Assembly (NCBI RefSeq): GCF_037038585.1
Contig: NC_092523.1
Location: forward strand, 47,199,501-47,263,500
Length of the DNA stretch: 64,000 nucleotides
DNA from: Patagioenas fasciata
Lineage: Eukaryota > Chordata > Aves > Columbiformes > Columbidae
Direction: 5' to 3'
Shown piece after piece: positions 37,706-48,800 of this stretch. The notes under the pieces are model-generated. The model had not been told where the DNA came from. It saw nothing but the letters and a program-made list of their open reading frames with translations, and ran no database searches. Position 1 is the first letter of the stretch; each line of letters starts with the position of its first letter. The translations under genes were made by a program, and so were the position numbers.

Positions 37706-38980
37706 GAGAAGCCAAAATCAGTAAGTCCAATTCGAGTGTTTGTGCTGCAGGGTAGGGGAGAAGCAGAAGAGAGTCATGTTTCTCAGGTCTTTGAGTATGA
37801 ACTCAGAAGGAGGCAGAGTGAGCCACAAAGAAGAGGTTGAAAGCTCAAGAAAATGCTTTGCAGGAGAGGCCTTTGGAGATCCAGCTGTTCAGGCTATCAA
37901 AAGGATTACTTGTTTACAGCATACAAACCCTTTAAAATGAAAATTATTAGAGAGATGTTTAACACAACAGAGAAACACACACAAAACCTCAGTGGTTCAA
38001 GCCAAGAAAATTAATTTGTGAAATCAAGACAAAGTTGTAATGTACAAGGAGATTAACCAGGAGAGCAAGATTTTTCATCTTTGCTTGGTGAACCCAAACC
38101 AAAACTGTGCATCTTCATGGAGAACTGAAGTTTTAGTCTGATTCTTCACATCAAGGGAAAAATAAAACTGAAACTGCCAAAAGCACCAGTTTTCATCCTG
38201 TGGTGCATGCCCATAGTTTACCTCAGAATTTGCATGATCCCTCTCATAGTGCTGAGATCCAAATCCTTCATCAGCTAAGATTCATTTCTCTCACTACCAA
38301 TTCTCAGGTTTCTTTACACATACTCCATATATCTTTCAACACATTGTTGAGTAGGCCTGACCATTTTTAATTAGTGCAATAACAGAAAAAGTAATGTTTT
38401 CAAGCAGATACCTAAAAACCCAGGGAAATACACATCACTCACATGATGAACAGCTATAACACATCCCCAACACAGACTTTTAACTGCTCCCAATCCTAAC
38501 CTCACCTCTTCCTCTGCTACTAAAGATGCACAGCTTGTGTCAGGCCAATATATACATCCCACACTCCCTGCCTCTCAAAATAAGGGGAACAGATTAATTC
38601 ACTTAAAAAAAAAAAGAAAAGTAATCAGGAGATAAATCCTAGGATCACAGTCAAATGAACTTTTTTCTTTTTTATTAGATGACATCCTCCCCTGTAACTT
38701 TGCTGTTACCTCTGCCCCAGTAAGCAAGAAAGCCTTCAGAAACACACCCCGCAAATCCTTCACCTACAGACTGTTTTTTTTTCCTGTAGAGCAATTGTGC
38801 CTGTTAGGAAACATTAAGGCCAAAACGTGCGCCACAACACACTCTCTCTCAGCACTTCGTAGAAACACGCTGGCTTCCTCTGGCTTTCACCCTACATCAA
38901 ACAGCTGCAGGACTAAATTGCCATTCATGGATGCAACCACCCCCACAGCCCTCATAGACGGGCTGGGAGTCCCCTCCTGC
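37706..38980. other. Gene-less sequence before the CpG block
   Basis: No gene recognised. At 38774-38788 a strong 3' splice-site-like run (T9, CCTGTAG) precedes a frame that stays open into the CpG-rich block (38789-39184), but the frame has no recognisable domain and its composition reflects the GC-rich DNA. Confidence 0.45.
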
Positions 38981-38984
38981 CCCC

Positions 38985-39185
38985 GAAGCAGCGGGGAAAT
39001 GGCCACCGGCCCCCACGCTGACCGTTGCGGCCATTGGCAGCGGCCTCTGGTGCCACCCAGCGGGCGCGGCGAGCCGCGCCGCCGGGCTCCGGGGAGGTGC
39101 GTGTGGAGGGGGGAACCTGCTGCCGGCCCCGGGGCTGCGGCACCTCCGGGATGCGTGGCCCCAGAGAGAAAGGCCGTGCCCTGAG
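38985..39185. promoter_or_regulatory. Short CpG island, possible promoter
   Basis: About two dozen CpG dinucleotides occur within roughly 200 bp of very GC-rich sequence, while the rest of the window is CpG-poor. It contains an inverted CCAAT box (CCATTGG, 39031-39037) and the GC-rich run GGGCGCGGCGAGCCGCGCC. A donor-like GGGGAGGTGCGTG lies at 39091-39103 on the plus strand. CpG islands commonly mark vertebrate promoters, but no TATA or recognisable first coding exon is evident, and direction cannot be decided. It may be the promoter of a noncoding RNA or an alternative first exon, or an isolated unmethylated regulatory element. Confidence 0.5.
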
Positions 39186-39678
39186 AGCAGGGCAGAGCCG
39201 TGGGAAGGATTAAACCCACCATCTCCTCCCTGAGGCACTGAGGGAAAGAGGAAGTCGTTTTTCCTGCCTGAGGAGCCGCTGCCACTGTCCCACCTGCCAA
39301 TAAAGAGCATTTTCCTTGCAGAGCAATACCTCATAGTTCAAATGGTGCAGCACCTCCTCAGAGAGCAAACAAATCCCATTTGGGGGGATTTATACCACAA
39401 GTGCAAAGCCCGGGGCCAGTGGGGATGGAGCTCAGATGCAGCCGTGCAGACTGCTGCCACCCACACCCTATTAATTAAACCTTGGCCAGGCTCTCCTCTG
39501 CCATTAATAAGCAGTAGGAGAAAAAGCTCTCAAGCATTCTTGAAAGAACACTGTAAATGCTGTCTGCTAACAGGAAGCAACGCAAAATGGCTGCCTTCTG
39601 CTAGCTTTTTGTGACCTTTCTCGTTGTCGAGGCTGCAGTCAATGATCACGGGCTCTTCAGGGCATCAGTACCAGGGCA

Positions 39679-39716
39679 GCAATTAGCATGGCTGCAATTA
39701 GCATGGCTGCAATCAG
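39679..39716. repeat. 15-bp tandem repeat with homeodomain-type cores
   Basis: Two perfect 15-bp copies of GCAATTAGCATGGCT (39679-39693, 39694-39708) and the first 8 bp of a third with one change. Each copy contains CAATTA (TAATTG on the other strand), a core bound by many homeodomain proteins. Confidence 0.9.
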
Positions 39717-39753
39717 GGCCTCCCCGTGCTGCTGCAGCCCCAAACAGCAGCAA

Positions 39754-39771
39754 TAGTAATGCACATTACTA
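39754..39771. repeat. Perfect inverted repeat TAGTAATG-CA-CATTACTA
   Basis: Eight-base arms with a 2-bp centre, each arm containing a TAAT core in opposite orientation. It could bind a paired dimer of homeodomain-type proteins; this is inference from the motif only. Confidence 0.8.
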
Positions 39772-40825
39772 CAATTAAGTAGTGCCCTACTGCATTGGGA
39801 TGGAGCTCTTTTGCACAGCCCATGGCTGCTTTGGGCTGGAAGACATTGCTGGCTTTGAAGCATGTCTGCTGACAAGGAGCAAATAAGGATGTATATGCAT
39901 GTGCACGTTTTTAATAGACTTTTACAGGTTTACAGGCTTGTTTTTTTAATAAGAAAAACTGCTCGTGTTTGTGAAGGATGCAGGTTTCAAAGTTTGCCCA
40001 TTGCTAGGCATAAAGCAGCCAACACGAGTTTCCTCAGGTTTTCCCCTTCTGCCAAATCAATCCACAGGGTGAAAATTCATTTAGGACAAACGTTTTTAGT
40101 TCTAGCACCCAACCCAACTTTGACCAAAAGAAGTCAAAGGCAGCCCCTCCTCTGCCCCCAGCTGTGAAATCTACGCCTATGAATTTGCTATATAATTTAA
40201 AAAATGCAATTTTATCCTAAGAAATGCTGCCAAAGCTTAGTGGTAGGACCACACTGAAGTGGGTGCAACAAAGAGATACAATAATGTCTTCAGATGTCCT
40301 GGGATGTATTGCCTCCTTCAACCACTTAACTGATATAATAAGCTAAATGAAAGCATGGGGGTTTTTTAATATCACAGAGCTGCTGCTTACAGTAGGTGAA
40401 GTACCTCAATTTTTAATGCAATGTCTCAACCCCTTATCTTGACTCTCAACATCTGCAGGAGCTAACCTATAAGATCTAATGATGGCTAACCGGCAGACTT
40501 CAGACTTGGTCTGAATCAACTCCTGTTCTCTGTCTTTTCCACCCAAGAAGTGTGCCCCTTCCCCCATCTCTCCCTGGAATATCCTCAATTGTCATGCTGC
40601 TTCTACCAGCAAGCCAAACCCTTCCTTCCTCCCCTTATTTCTTCCCACCACTGTATACTTCTATCATCTTATGTTACAGGATCGCTTTGGCATAGCTTTG
40701 TTTATGTCTTGTTTTGATAGCAATGGACCAATGATTATTCACAGGGAAGACAGCATCTCAGTGTTTTCCAGTTGTGTTGTTTTGTACATCCTGTAATTTT
40801 TGTGACATCCTCTTTTTTTGGTTAC

Positions 40826-40983
40826 CTGCAATGTGGTCTGATAATCTAATTGTATTCTTGGTTTCCTCAGGCCTTCTCAAAGCCTTTTGCTTCTTATAAT
40901 CTTCTTTCCAAATCCTGAAAACAGCATTTTTCTTAGCATCGCTGTTTAATACTTTTCTTCTGAACTCCGCAAGCATCTTCTCT
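40826..40983 (-). CDS. Candidate internal coding exon of an unrecognised gene
   Basis: On the minus strand a strong acceptor, TTTGCATTCTCCTTTTCAG, precedes a 158-bp segment that ends in GCAG followed by donor GTAACC. In the single frame used here it encodes 52 codons with no stop, starting EKMLAEFRRKVL, passing FRIWKEDYKKQKALRRPEE, and ending RLSDHIA. Entry phase is 2 (one base completes the first codon) and exit phase is 1. The peptide has 15 K/R and 8 D/E among 52 residues with a lone W, suggesting a charged helical segment. I do not recognise the family. No neighbouring exon could be tied to it with confidence, so its gene, length and function are open. A pseudo-exon is possible. Confidence 0.5.
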
Positions 40984-40989
40984 CTGAAA

Positions 40990-42555
40990 AGGAGAATGCA
41001 AATACATGTTCCAGAAGAGCTTGCCCTTCTCCCTCTGCAGGGACACCTCCTGCATTGTCTAAGAAGCATTTTTTTGAAAAACTATTTTTCTATTAGCTTA
41101 TTGTGTCCATGGCCCAATGAGAGCTGGCAAAGGAGCTGTTTATCAGGTCTCTCCCTTACAAATTGCTATTAATGGGCACACATACCTCATACACACACAA
41201 AACCTTGCTTGGTGGGCTGTGTGGGTGGACCTGGGCCTGCATTCCTGCAAATGCTTGTGGGCACAACCCAGTCACATCCTTGCACTTCAGTGTTATCTTA
41301 AGATACACTTAAGATAATTGTCCGCTTCAGATTATTTTTGTCTCAGTTTTACATGCTTTAAAGGGTATGGACCATCTTGTCAGCCCTGCTTGTTCAGTGC
41401 TTGCCATTTTGATGTCACAGCCTGCTGGATCGTCTACCAGGTACTCTGCCAATACACATTAACAACAACAAGAAATAAATTGAGGCATGGAAACCTCACT
41501 GGTAGGGTTTCTCTGGAGGTAGGACACAAAATATCGTATGTCCTACATATGTAAGAGGAGGGCTCGAAAGGGTGCTTTACAATTATGATTGCTTTGAAGA
41601 TAACAAAGGTGGGTTTGGGTTTTATATGTCTGTTTTTCAGAATCACTAAGCATGTATAATCCCCCCAGCAGCCAGAAGGAGCTGGCACTCCTACATATCT
41701 GCAAGCTTGTCTGCACAAGGAGGAGGAGCGCTGTATTCCAGCACTGAACCTGTTGTTCATAGCACCGGTTTAGAGATGGAGATCGGGACCTTGATTTAAC
41801 TTAATACATGACTGACAGTGCCATTTTAACAGCAAAATCCTCCATCCACATGCTTTTAAGGAATGAGGAGCAGAGCCTGTCAGGTGGATTAGCCATATGT
41901 CAACTCCCCAGCGCACTACAGCAGAGCCATCATTAATCTGAAAATTTGATCACAAGCCAAAGGGAACAATTATATAACCTAGAAATCTGAAAGGCGAATA
42001 GTACAAAAACAAACAAGGAAGAACAATCATCCTTACTTACACATGTGCACATTTTACTACAACTATTAAGCAATCAAGATTGTCATATAATTGGCTTTTT
42101 TAAAATTACAAAAATGATGGAAGGGTTACAGTAATTAAAAAGTGCAGGCGAGATGTTGAAAGATCATAAATTACATAAAGGTCAAGTGCAAATGAAACAA
42201 AATCTTTACAAGTGCTTATTTGCTTATCCACAGTTTAGAGAATTTGTGGATTTGCTGTTTGTTCCTGACTGCCATTGACAAGCCAGTGTCTAATTGTTCA
42301 GAGGGACAGATACGCATCAGAGGGAGTTGAGTCATCAGAGCAGAAGATTACTTTTAAAAAATCGTATCAAGCCGCAGAAAAGTTACAAGATGTAGGAGTG
42401 GGGCTTTTCACCAAGATGGATTGCATGGACAAGTTCTATGGCACATGCCTGAATTGCCATGAACATCCAAAGCAAACTTTGGAAAACTGACAATGGAATG
42501 AAATGGTCCACTAGCATTATTCCTCCCACATGGCTAAAAGAGATGATCATGTGAT
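40990..42555. other. Noncoding stretch, part possibly conserved
   Basis: No gene recognised. The part 41900-42310 is AT-rich with several TTAAT/TAATT motifs and little low-complexity sequence, and could be conserved noncoding DNA. A perfect inverted repeat at 41293-41317 is listed separately. Confidence 0.4.
41293..41317. repeat. Perfect 10-bp inverted repeat with 5-bp loop
   Basis: TTATCTTAAG and CTTAAGATAA flank ATACA. It could form a small hairpin or cruciform; no T run follows, and no gene end is near. Confidence 0.85.
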
Positions 42556-42561
42556 TAATTC

Positions 42562-42692
42562 AGCTTATTTATTAGGACAGTGCCTAGGCCCCCTCAAGGT
42601 GGGGCCTTATTATGTTAGGTATGTAAAAGCAGAACAAGTCTCTGCCCCAAAAAGACTTATGTTCTCCTTATACAACATAGGAGAGAGGAGGA
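42562..42692 (-). repeat. Old amniote MIR-like repeat
   Basis: The plus strand shows AGTGCCTAGGCCCCCTCAAG, GTGGGGCCTTATTATGTTAG, and GTCTCTGCCCCAAAAAGACT in order, as in a repeat widely seen in amniotes (gcgcctagaggcccc...ggggccccattgtgctaggcgct...cagtccctgccccaaagagctta). The short GC palindrome AGGCCCC/GGGGCCT is intrinsic to that family. Strand is given for the MIR-type sense. Family assignment is from memory. Confidence 0.65.
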
Positions 42693-42792
42693 TTAAAATA
42701 TCAGCTAGATGAAGTAGCTGTGAAAGTGAGGTTAAGATAAATCCTCTAAAACACACTGGAAATTATTCCAAGACGGAAGTGTCTACCTAGGT

Positions 42793-42890
42793 CAGGGGTG
42801 TCAAACTCATTTTCACTGGGGACACATCAGCCTCGCAGTTGCCTTCAATGTAGTGTTAGAACTGTATAAATGTAGGAGTAGCTACACTGC
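42793..42890 (+). mobile_element. hAT-Charlie-type DNA transposon terminal fragment
   Basis: Starts CAGGGGTGTCAAACTCATTT, a typical hAT/Charlie terminal inverted repeat, and continues with GGGGACACATCAGCCTCGCA and ACTGTATAAATGTAGGAGTA, which I recall from non-autonomous hAT elements of amniotes. The second terminus (GAGTTTGACACCCCTG) was not found, so it is truncated, and no 8-bp target duplication can be shown. No transposase sequence remains. Confidence 0.65.
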
Positions 42891-42894
42891 CCCA

Positions 42895-45800
42895 GAGACA
42901 TCTGCCAGAGATCTGCTGCAGAACTAGAAGTCAGTGTCAAATCCCAGAGGAGTATCACTAGTCTGTAGTAAACTCCTAGGACCAACCTAATCCTCAGGGC
43001 TGATATTTCATTGAATGATTCATGGGAAGCTAAAGGTCCCCCCGCTTCAAGGGTCCTGGTAGCAAGTCTCCAAACCTGGCATGAGTTTAATACCAAATAT
43101 CTGGACATATGCTCTTGTACATACTGTCTCATGAGATATTATTTGCAACACATGGGTTGCAAACAACTTATTTCTATTTGCATCTTCCTTGCCTTTTCTT
43201 TTCTTCCCCCTTTTCCCCCAAATGCCCCAGGTTGCACAGCCCTCTAGCACTTCACAGGCACATGTCCGCATTTACTGTGGATATAGGGCAGTGCTCCTCA
43301 CTGGCATGGGGAAATTCTTTATAGTAAATACTGCTGGTAATAATAACATTTGGTCTTTTTCTGTTCTTTTGTAACTTCAAAGCATTGAACAAATTAACTA
43401 AGATTCTAGGAAAGCTTTTCTAGCAGCATTTCAGATTTCACAAAACCAACCTTTTGCTCTGCGCCCAAGCTCTAAAGCCACTGCAGTGCATGTACAACGG
43501 TAATCTACAGCAGAGAAATGTCAAACCTGACACAATCTCCACTTCAGCACATGTGTGTGTATACACAGCCCTGTAAGTTAGATGTGAGAGTCGTCCAGCT
43601 GAGGGGGTTTTTTTAATATATGATGTGTATAGAGCCACTTCAATGAGAATAACCCTGAGTTTGGATTAAGGGACCAGAAGGAAACAACCCAAGCAAAAGA
43701 CTAGTGGTAGGGTGTCGCGTACAATTTTGTCTGCATTAGCCTGTTCTGAGCTGGAGACAGAATGGCTGTCAGGCTTTCTTGCCAATTTCGACATTAAGAG
43801 GAGCCAGGGAAGCTGAGGGATTGCATGCCAGCCTCAAACCCAGGAAGCCTGCACCCCACAAGCTGCCGTCTGAGCAACACAAGGCGCACTTCACTTCCCC
43901 TCTCTGCTTTCCCACCCATTACTACTTTTGTAGATTGTGAACTTGTCCAGAGAGAAGCTGTTTTCTCATTCCGTTTACGCACAGCAGAGCCCTGAGCTCA
44001 GTCGGGCCTCTAGGCACCATGTTAATATATATAATAATAGTGTGGTACAAAAAAAACAAAGACGTAACAGTTTCATGACGGAACCCATCTCTGATGAGTT
44101 AATGTGTGCAAAGCTCTTTGAAGTTGAAAGATTCTGCAGAATGTAAAAGCTGAGCACTACTTTCATATGGCTTTGTTGATCTTGAGGACTCATGAAGGCT
44201 CTCAAAACATGCCTCTACTCAGAGAAGTGCTGAGTGAGAATCCCTGCTATGCACTCTGATCTCCAAATGGAATAGTATGTCCAAAACATTCCTATTCAAG
44301 GATGTCATTAAGAAAACTCATGTCATTATAAGCAAATATCTTGACTTTTAGCACCTCTCTATATTAAAAATGAGCATCCCTGGGGAAAAATGCAAATAGG
44401 CTTTTCACAATCCTGCTGATTTTGGCATTATCTCTTCTCTGTTGCTTTGAGTCACTCTCACTTTCTGCTTCTCCTATGTTAAGTTGCCATGGGAAATACA
44501 AAAATTTAACTAAAAAGTGTTACAACCTGCCAACAGGTTGATATGAATCTTATCCATTCTGGCTCCTGGAGCCAAACTGACTTTCCGAGCTTCACTGAAG
44601 CGAAGCTGATCCCCAGCCAGGAATAAAGAGCATTTTGTGAACTCCATATCCAGGCTTGCTGACCAGGTCCTTTCTGGTGCTGGAGCTAAGACCCAGCCTA
44701 AATGCTCCCCAGATAGATTCCAGACCCAAGCTGCTACTTACGATCATGCTCGCTTTAGTTATTCTCATACCTCACCACCTATTTTAGATTATTATGTCTG
44801 TATTTCAGGAGCAGGGAGCACCTTAGCTCAGAATTAAGGACCTGTCTCATTAAGTGCTGTCCAGGCACTCCCAGCAGTGGTCCCAGAGCTCATCTTCCTA
44901 CTGAGATGAGATACAACAACTGAGCAAAGTATTCCCTCAAATAAAGCACAGGGGTTACAGAAAAATGAGGGGTTACATAGAGCAGTTTTGTGCCTAATTT
45001 TGATGGGTTTGCATGTGCACATATATCACGTGGAGCTTCACACCAACACACGCTTAGGCATGCTTCTATCCAAATGGAGGAAAACTATAATGAAATACGC
45101 CTGACGGACACTCACCATGCCCACAGGCCGTGTCACACCCACGGCCACAGCCATCTTCCCAAAGGCGATGCCGCTAGATGGAGCTGAGTCACAGAATTCC
45201 TCCCAGCCGTGTGCACAGCTGCAGCATCTGCCGGATTGCCTAACTCACGAGTTCCAACATGTTTCTTGCTTACCGGGCACTAATGTTGTTTCACCGGCCA
45301 GTTGATACAGGGACAAGCTGTGGAGAATTGTCATTAAGAGATTGCAAAACCACGCTCCCCAACCATGCTGATTCACCCTTAGCAGAGGATGATGTCAGTC
45401 CGGGTAGATTTGGCAGCCAGAAATGAGTTTGGGAAACGAAAGGAGGGGCTTCTGCATACCTTGTAGTTCATAGGGCAGAAAAGCCTTCTCTGTAATAGCT
45501 TCCTCTGGTTATCTTGGGAGCAGGGGCTATGGCAGTTCTTGGCCCTTAAGTGAAACCCTTCTGCTTATCAACAGCCTCCCAAGAGCCTGGGAGACAGGCA
45601 GGAAGCATCTCTGCTTCCCCATGGTTGCCTTTCAAGCCTTTCAAATAATCCAGTGACAGGAACACAAAAGCTCCTCAGTGACTGGACATGGAACTGCCTC
45701 TCTTCCTTAGTGAGCGGTACCACAACAGAGAGGAAAACAGGGAAAAGCGGTAGTAAAATAAAAACCAAACCTCATGGTCCAGACAGAGCAGAAATCTCAT

Positions 45801-48800
45801 GGAAACAATCAAAACACAGGCAGCTCTGGTACTAAAATGATATCACTCTCATATTGCATGGGTAGTGGTGCAAAGAGGCTGAAAACTGGTGCTGTGGAAA
45901 CAGGCAGCTGTGGGATGCCCCACCTGAGAGAAATGACATTGCCAGGTCTTGTTTGCACACAGTGTTGACAGTTATTTGTCTCCATCTCTTCGGAGGCAGG
46001 CAGAGTTAAATGTGCTCAGCTCTGCACAGTGGACAGGATTACCCCATCATAAAGGCTGATTAAAACTGTCTCACTTATTTTGTAAACTAGTTTACCTATA
46101 AACTCTTCCATAACTAAACAAGTAAGGTGGCAGGAAATCTGCTTATACCTTCTTAAAGATGTAATGGAGATAAATGAATATGGAGACAAAAGAAGAAGAA
46201 GGTAAAAATAAAAGTTATTATCAAATCAGCTAATAGCAGATCCAAAAATTCTTTAGGATGCAGATTGTCAGGCAAAATTTGAATTATATCTGTTGACAAA
46301 TATCATGGAGTGCGGGGAGCTGGGAGCTAAATGCAAAGACAATCACAACTTGTGACATTTAATATTATTTAGGTTATGTGTTGAAATAGGAATAGGGATT
46401 AGTTAGATCTGCACTACAGAGGGTCCAATATAAATTTTGGAGAAACTAGTGTGAAAACAGAATCAGATCTTCAACTTTGCAATGCACTTATACAAATTAC
46501 ATGTCCACGTGAGAAAAAAAAATCATTGGATGAGTCTGCAAATACACAGTTTCTGTTCAAGTATAAATATATTATGTAAAATAAGGCTATTTTTATTTAC
46601 CTAATCAAGTAAATGTATCTACAGAAATACAGAATATCATCTCTATTCCATGTGCATGTCATATTGTGGTAACCTCAGTTTTAGATGATTAGAAAATTAC
46701 TGTTTCACGCATCCTGGCTCTTTAAGTAGCAAAAGTCTGCAGGCAGACACCATTAAGATGTCTTAACGGTACATTATGCAAAGCGGGTTGTACAGGAGTC
46801 AGTTTCTGAAATGGTAGCCTAGTGGCTAACCTGTCAGAGGACCACTCTTCTCAAGCCAACAATACTAAGATGTTTTTCAGTCAAGGTGTGTTAAAGCCTG
46901 CAGGAAAGGGTGTGGTACACTCACAAAAGTGTGTCTGTGGCCAAGGTGTTCCCAGGAATGTGGGGTGAGTCACCCACGTCACATTGCTTTGCTGCCTGTG
47001 ACAGGTGACATTTGGTAGTCGCATTATTACTAAACTGCAGCATGAGCATGCCTTGCTACATAAAGGCATTGAAGTCTGACATGACCATCCGATGTCTTAC
47101 AGAGGGCTTCAAGGAGCACACAGGACTGAAACTGTAGGACTATATAGCCTGAGAAAAACCAGGCCCTTTGTGCCTGGTGAACAAACCACTTTGAGGAGAT
47201 TGATAACTTTAAAGAGTCTAGCCATATATTACCCCACTGTAATGAACAGAAATAGCTTTTTTATGATTTCTAATCTAATTTGATAATTAACTTTGTCTTC
47301 AGAAAGCAATTTAGTATCTACTGTAGTTGAATCTTGATGCTGGGAAGCTGGAAAATTAAATTCTTGTTTTCTACCCTATTGGGCTTTAGGCATACTTAGA
47401 TGGCACCCTCAGCCTTTGACTTCAGCTGTGCTACCTGACCTAGGCAGATGGAAGCCCTGATGTGGCACTGTCACATTGAAGCCTCCTTGGCCATCCTCTA
47501 AAACGTGCAGAGGTGCTCCATTTTGGAGGTCCTGCATTGCACCGAGCCTGTGCCAACCAAGGAGGTTTCCCTCCAGACCTGCCGAGACTTGTCAGCCACC
47601 CAGTGTGCTCGCACACCAGCCTCCCGTCAGGTCTTCCAGCTTCCCCAGGGCACCCTTTGGAGAGGGAAAACTCAGGTACCCTCGTGGTAGCCCAGCCCGT
47701 CACATCTGCAGCACCAGGTGAGCTGGACATGGGTGACACCCAGTGCCACACACCCTGGCCGGGCAGCCAGCAGCCCTGGTGACTGCGAGAGTGTGCAGAT
47801 CTGAGGGCTAAGCGTGCTGAAGCCTGTCCTGAGCACAGACATGGCCCTAGGGGGTTTGCAAGCTTTGCCTCCGCTCTGTAAGAAACACACATTGTCCTCA
47901 CACTCCTGAGGAACCTCTCCAGCTCATCTGCTCCCCAATTTTACGGGAGGTCAGAGCAGCCAGCACAGCACACAGAGCCCCACTGCCCAAAAGCTCAGTT
48001 TGATCTCGGTTCATGGTGCATATGAAGAAGATCCTCCCTCACCTTCAGTAGCACAAGGGGCTGGTGGCAGTATGGCACTGACCCAGAGGAAGAGCCATGT
48101 GAGCATCCTGTCCAGGTGACCCACAGCTCCCAGATCCCCAAGCCTTGACATTATCTCCTACACACCTGTGCTGCAGCGGTGACAATGAGCACTTTGAGCT
48201 GCTGCCGGCCTGCCTACTTTCCAGCACCACAGACCCGTGCCTTTTGACATGAATCTGAGCTGAATATAGCCTCAGGCTTCGATTCACATTAATCCTACTA
48301 CAAGTTCATACAGTGTGGTGCAGCCAAGCAGATCAGTGCAAGAAATGGAAGAAGAAGGGGAAGAAAGAGATAAAAATGGAAGCAGGGGGGCAGGCGTTGG
48401 TGGCATCTGTGCTAGGAACATGGCAGGGAACAATTGGAAGATTTCTGACAGCCAGATTCAGATCACCTTTCATTTAAAAGGTAATCCTGCCTGTTAGCTG
48501 CAACACCTTTTCATGACTTAGAATAAAAAAGCAAGCATAAATCAGTTTTGGTGTTCAAGGGTTTAGTCTTTTACCCCTGGTGGGGAATGAGAGGAGAGCT
48601 GGTGAGTCGCAGCACATGGGGAGAGGTGCAAGGGGAGCTGGTGTCTCTGTTACCACCCAGAGACGCTCACTAACACAGCACAGCTGAGTACAGAGCATGT
48701 CCCCCACTACAGTAAGCTGAATGAAAGATACTTTTTCCACTGAAAGGCAGTGGTTTGTACTGGGAGCAGGAGGAAGAGGCTCTTTCAGAAGAGGGAGGAC

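Larger units (their letters stand above)
39190..40820. other. Noncoding stretch with TAAT-rich regulatory-looking blocks
   Basis: No gene recognised between the CpG block and the exon candidate. It holds the 15-bp tandem repeat and the TAAT inverted repeat listed below, and further AT-rich blocks (39880-40100, 40190-40300) that look slowly evolving by eye. Open frames up to 101 codons lack motifs. Confidence 0.4.

Noticed and set aside
38795..39184. Open frames on both strands through the CpG block, including an ATG in good context at 38999
   Set aside because: Arg/Pro/Gly/Ala-rich translations in all frames are what CpG-rich DNA gives; no domain and opposite strands equally open.
47440..47901. 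153-codon minus-strand frame
   Set aside because: The GC-rich region is open in up to five frames at once, so openness is a composition effect.
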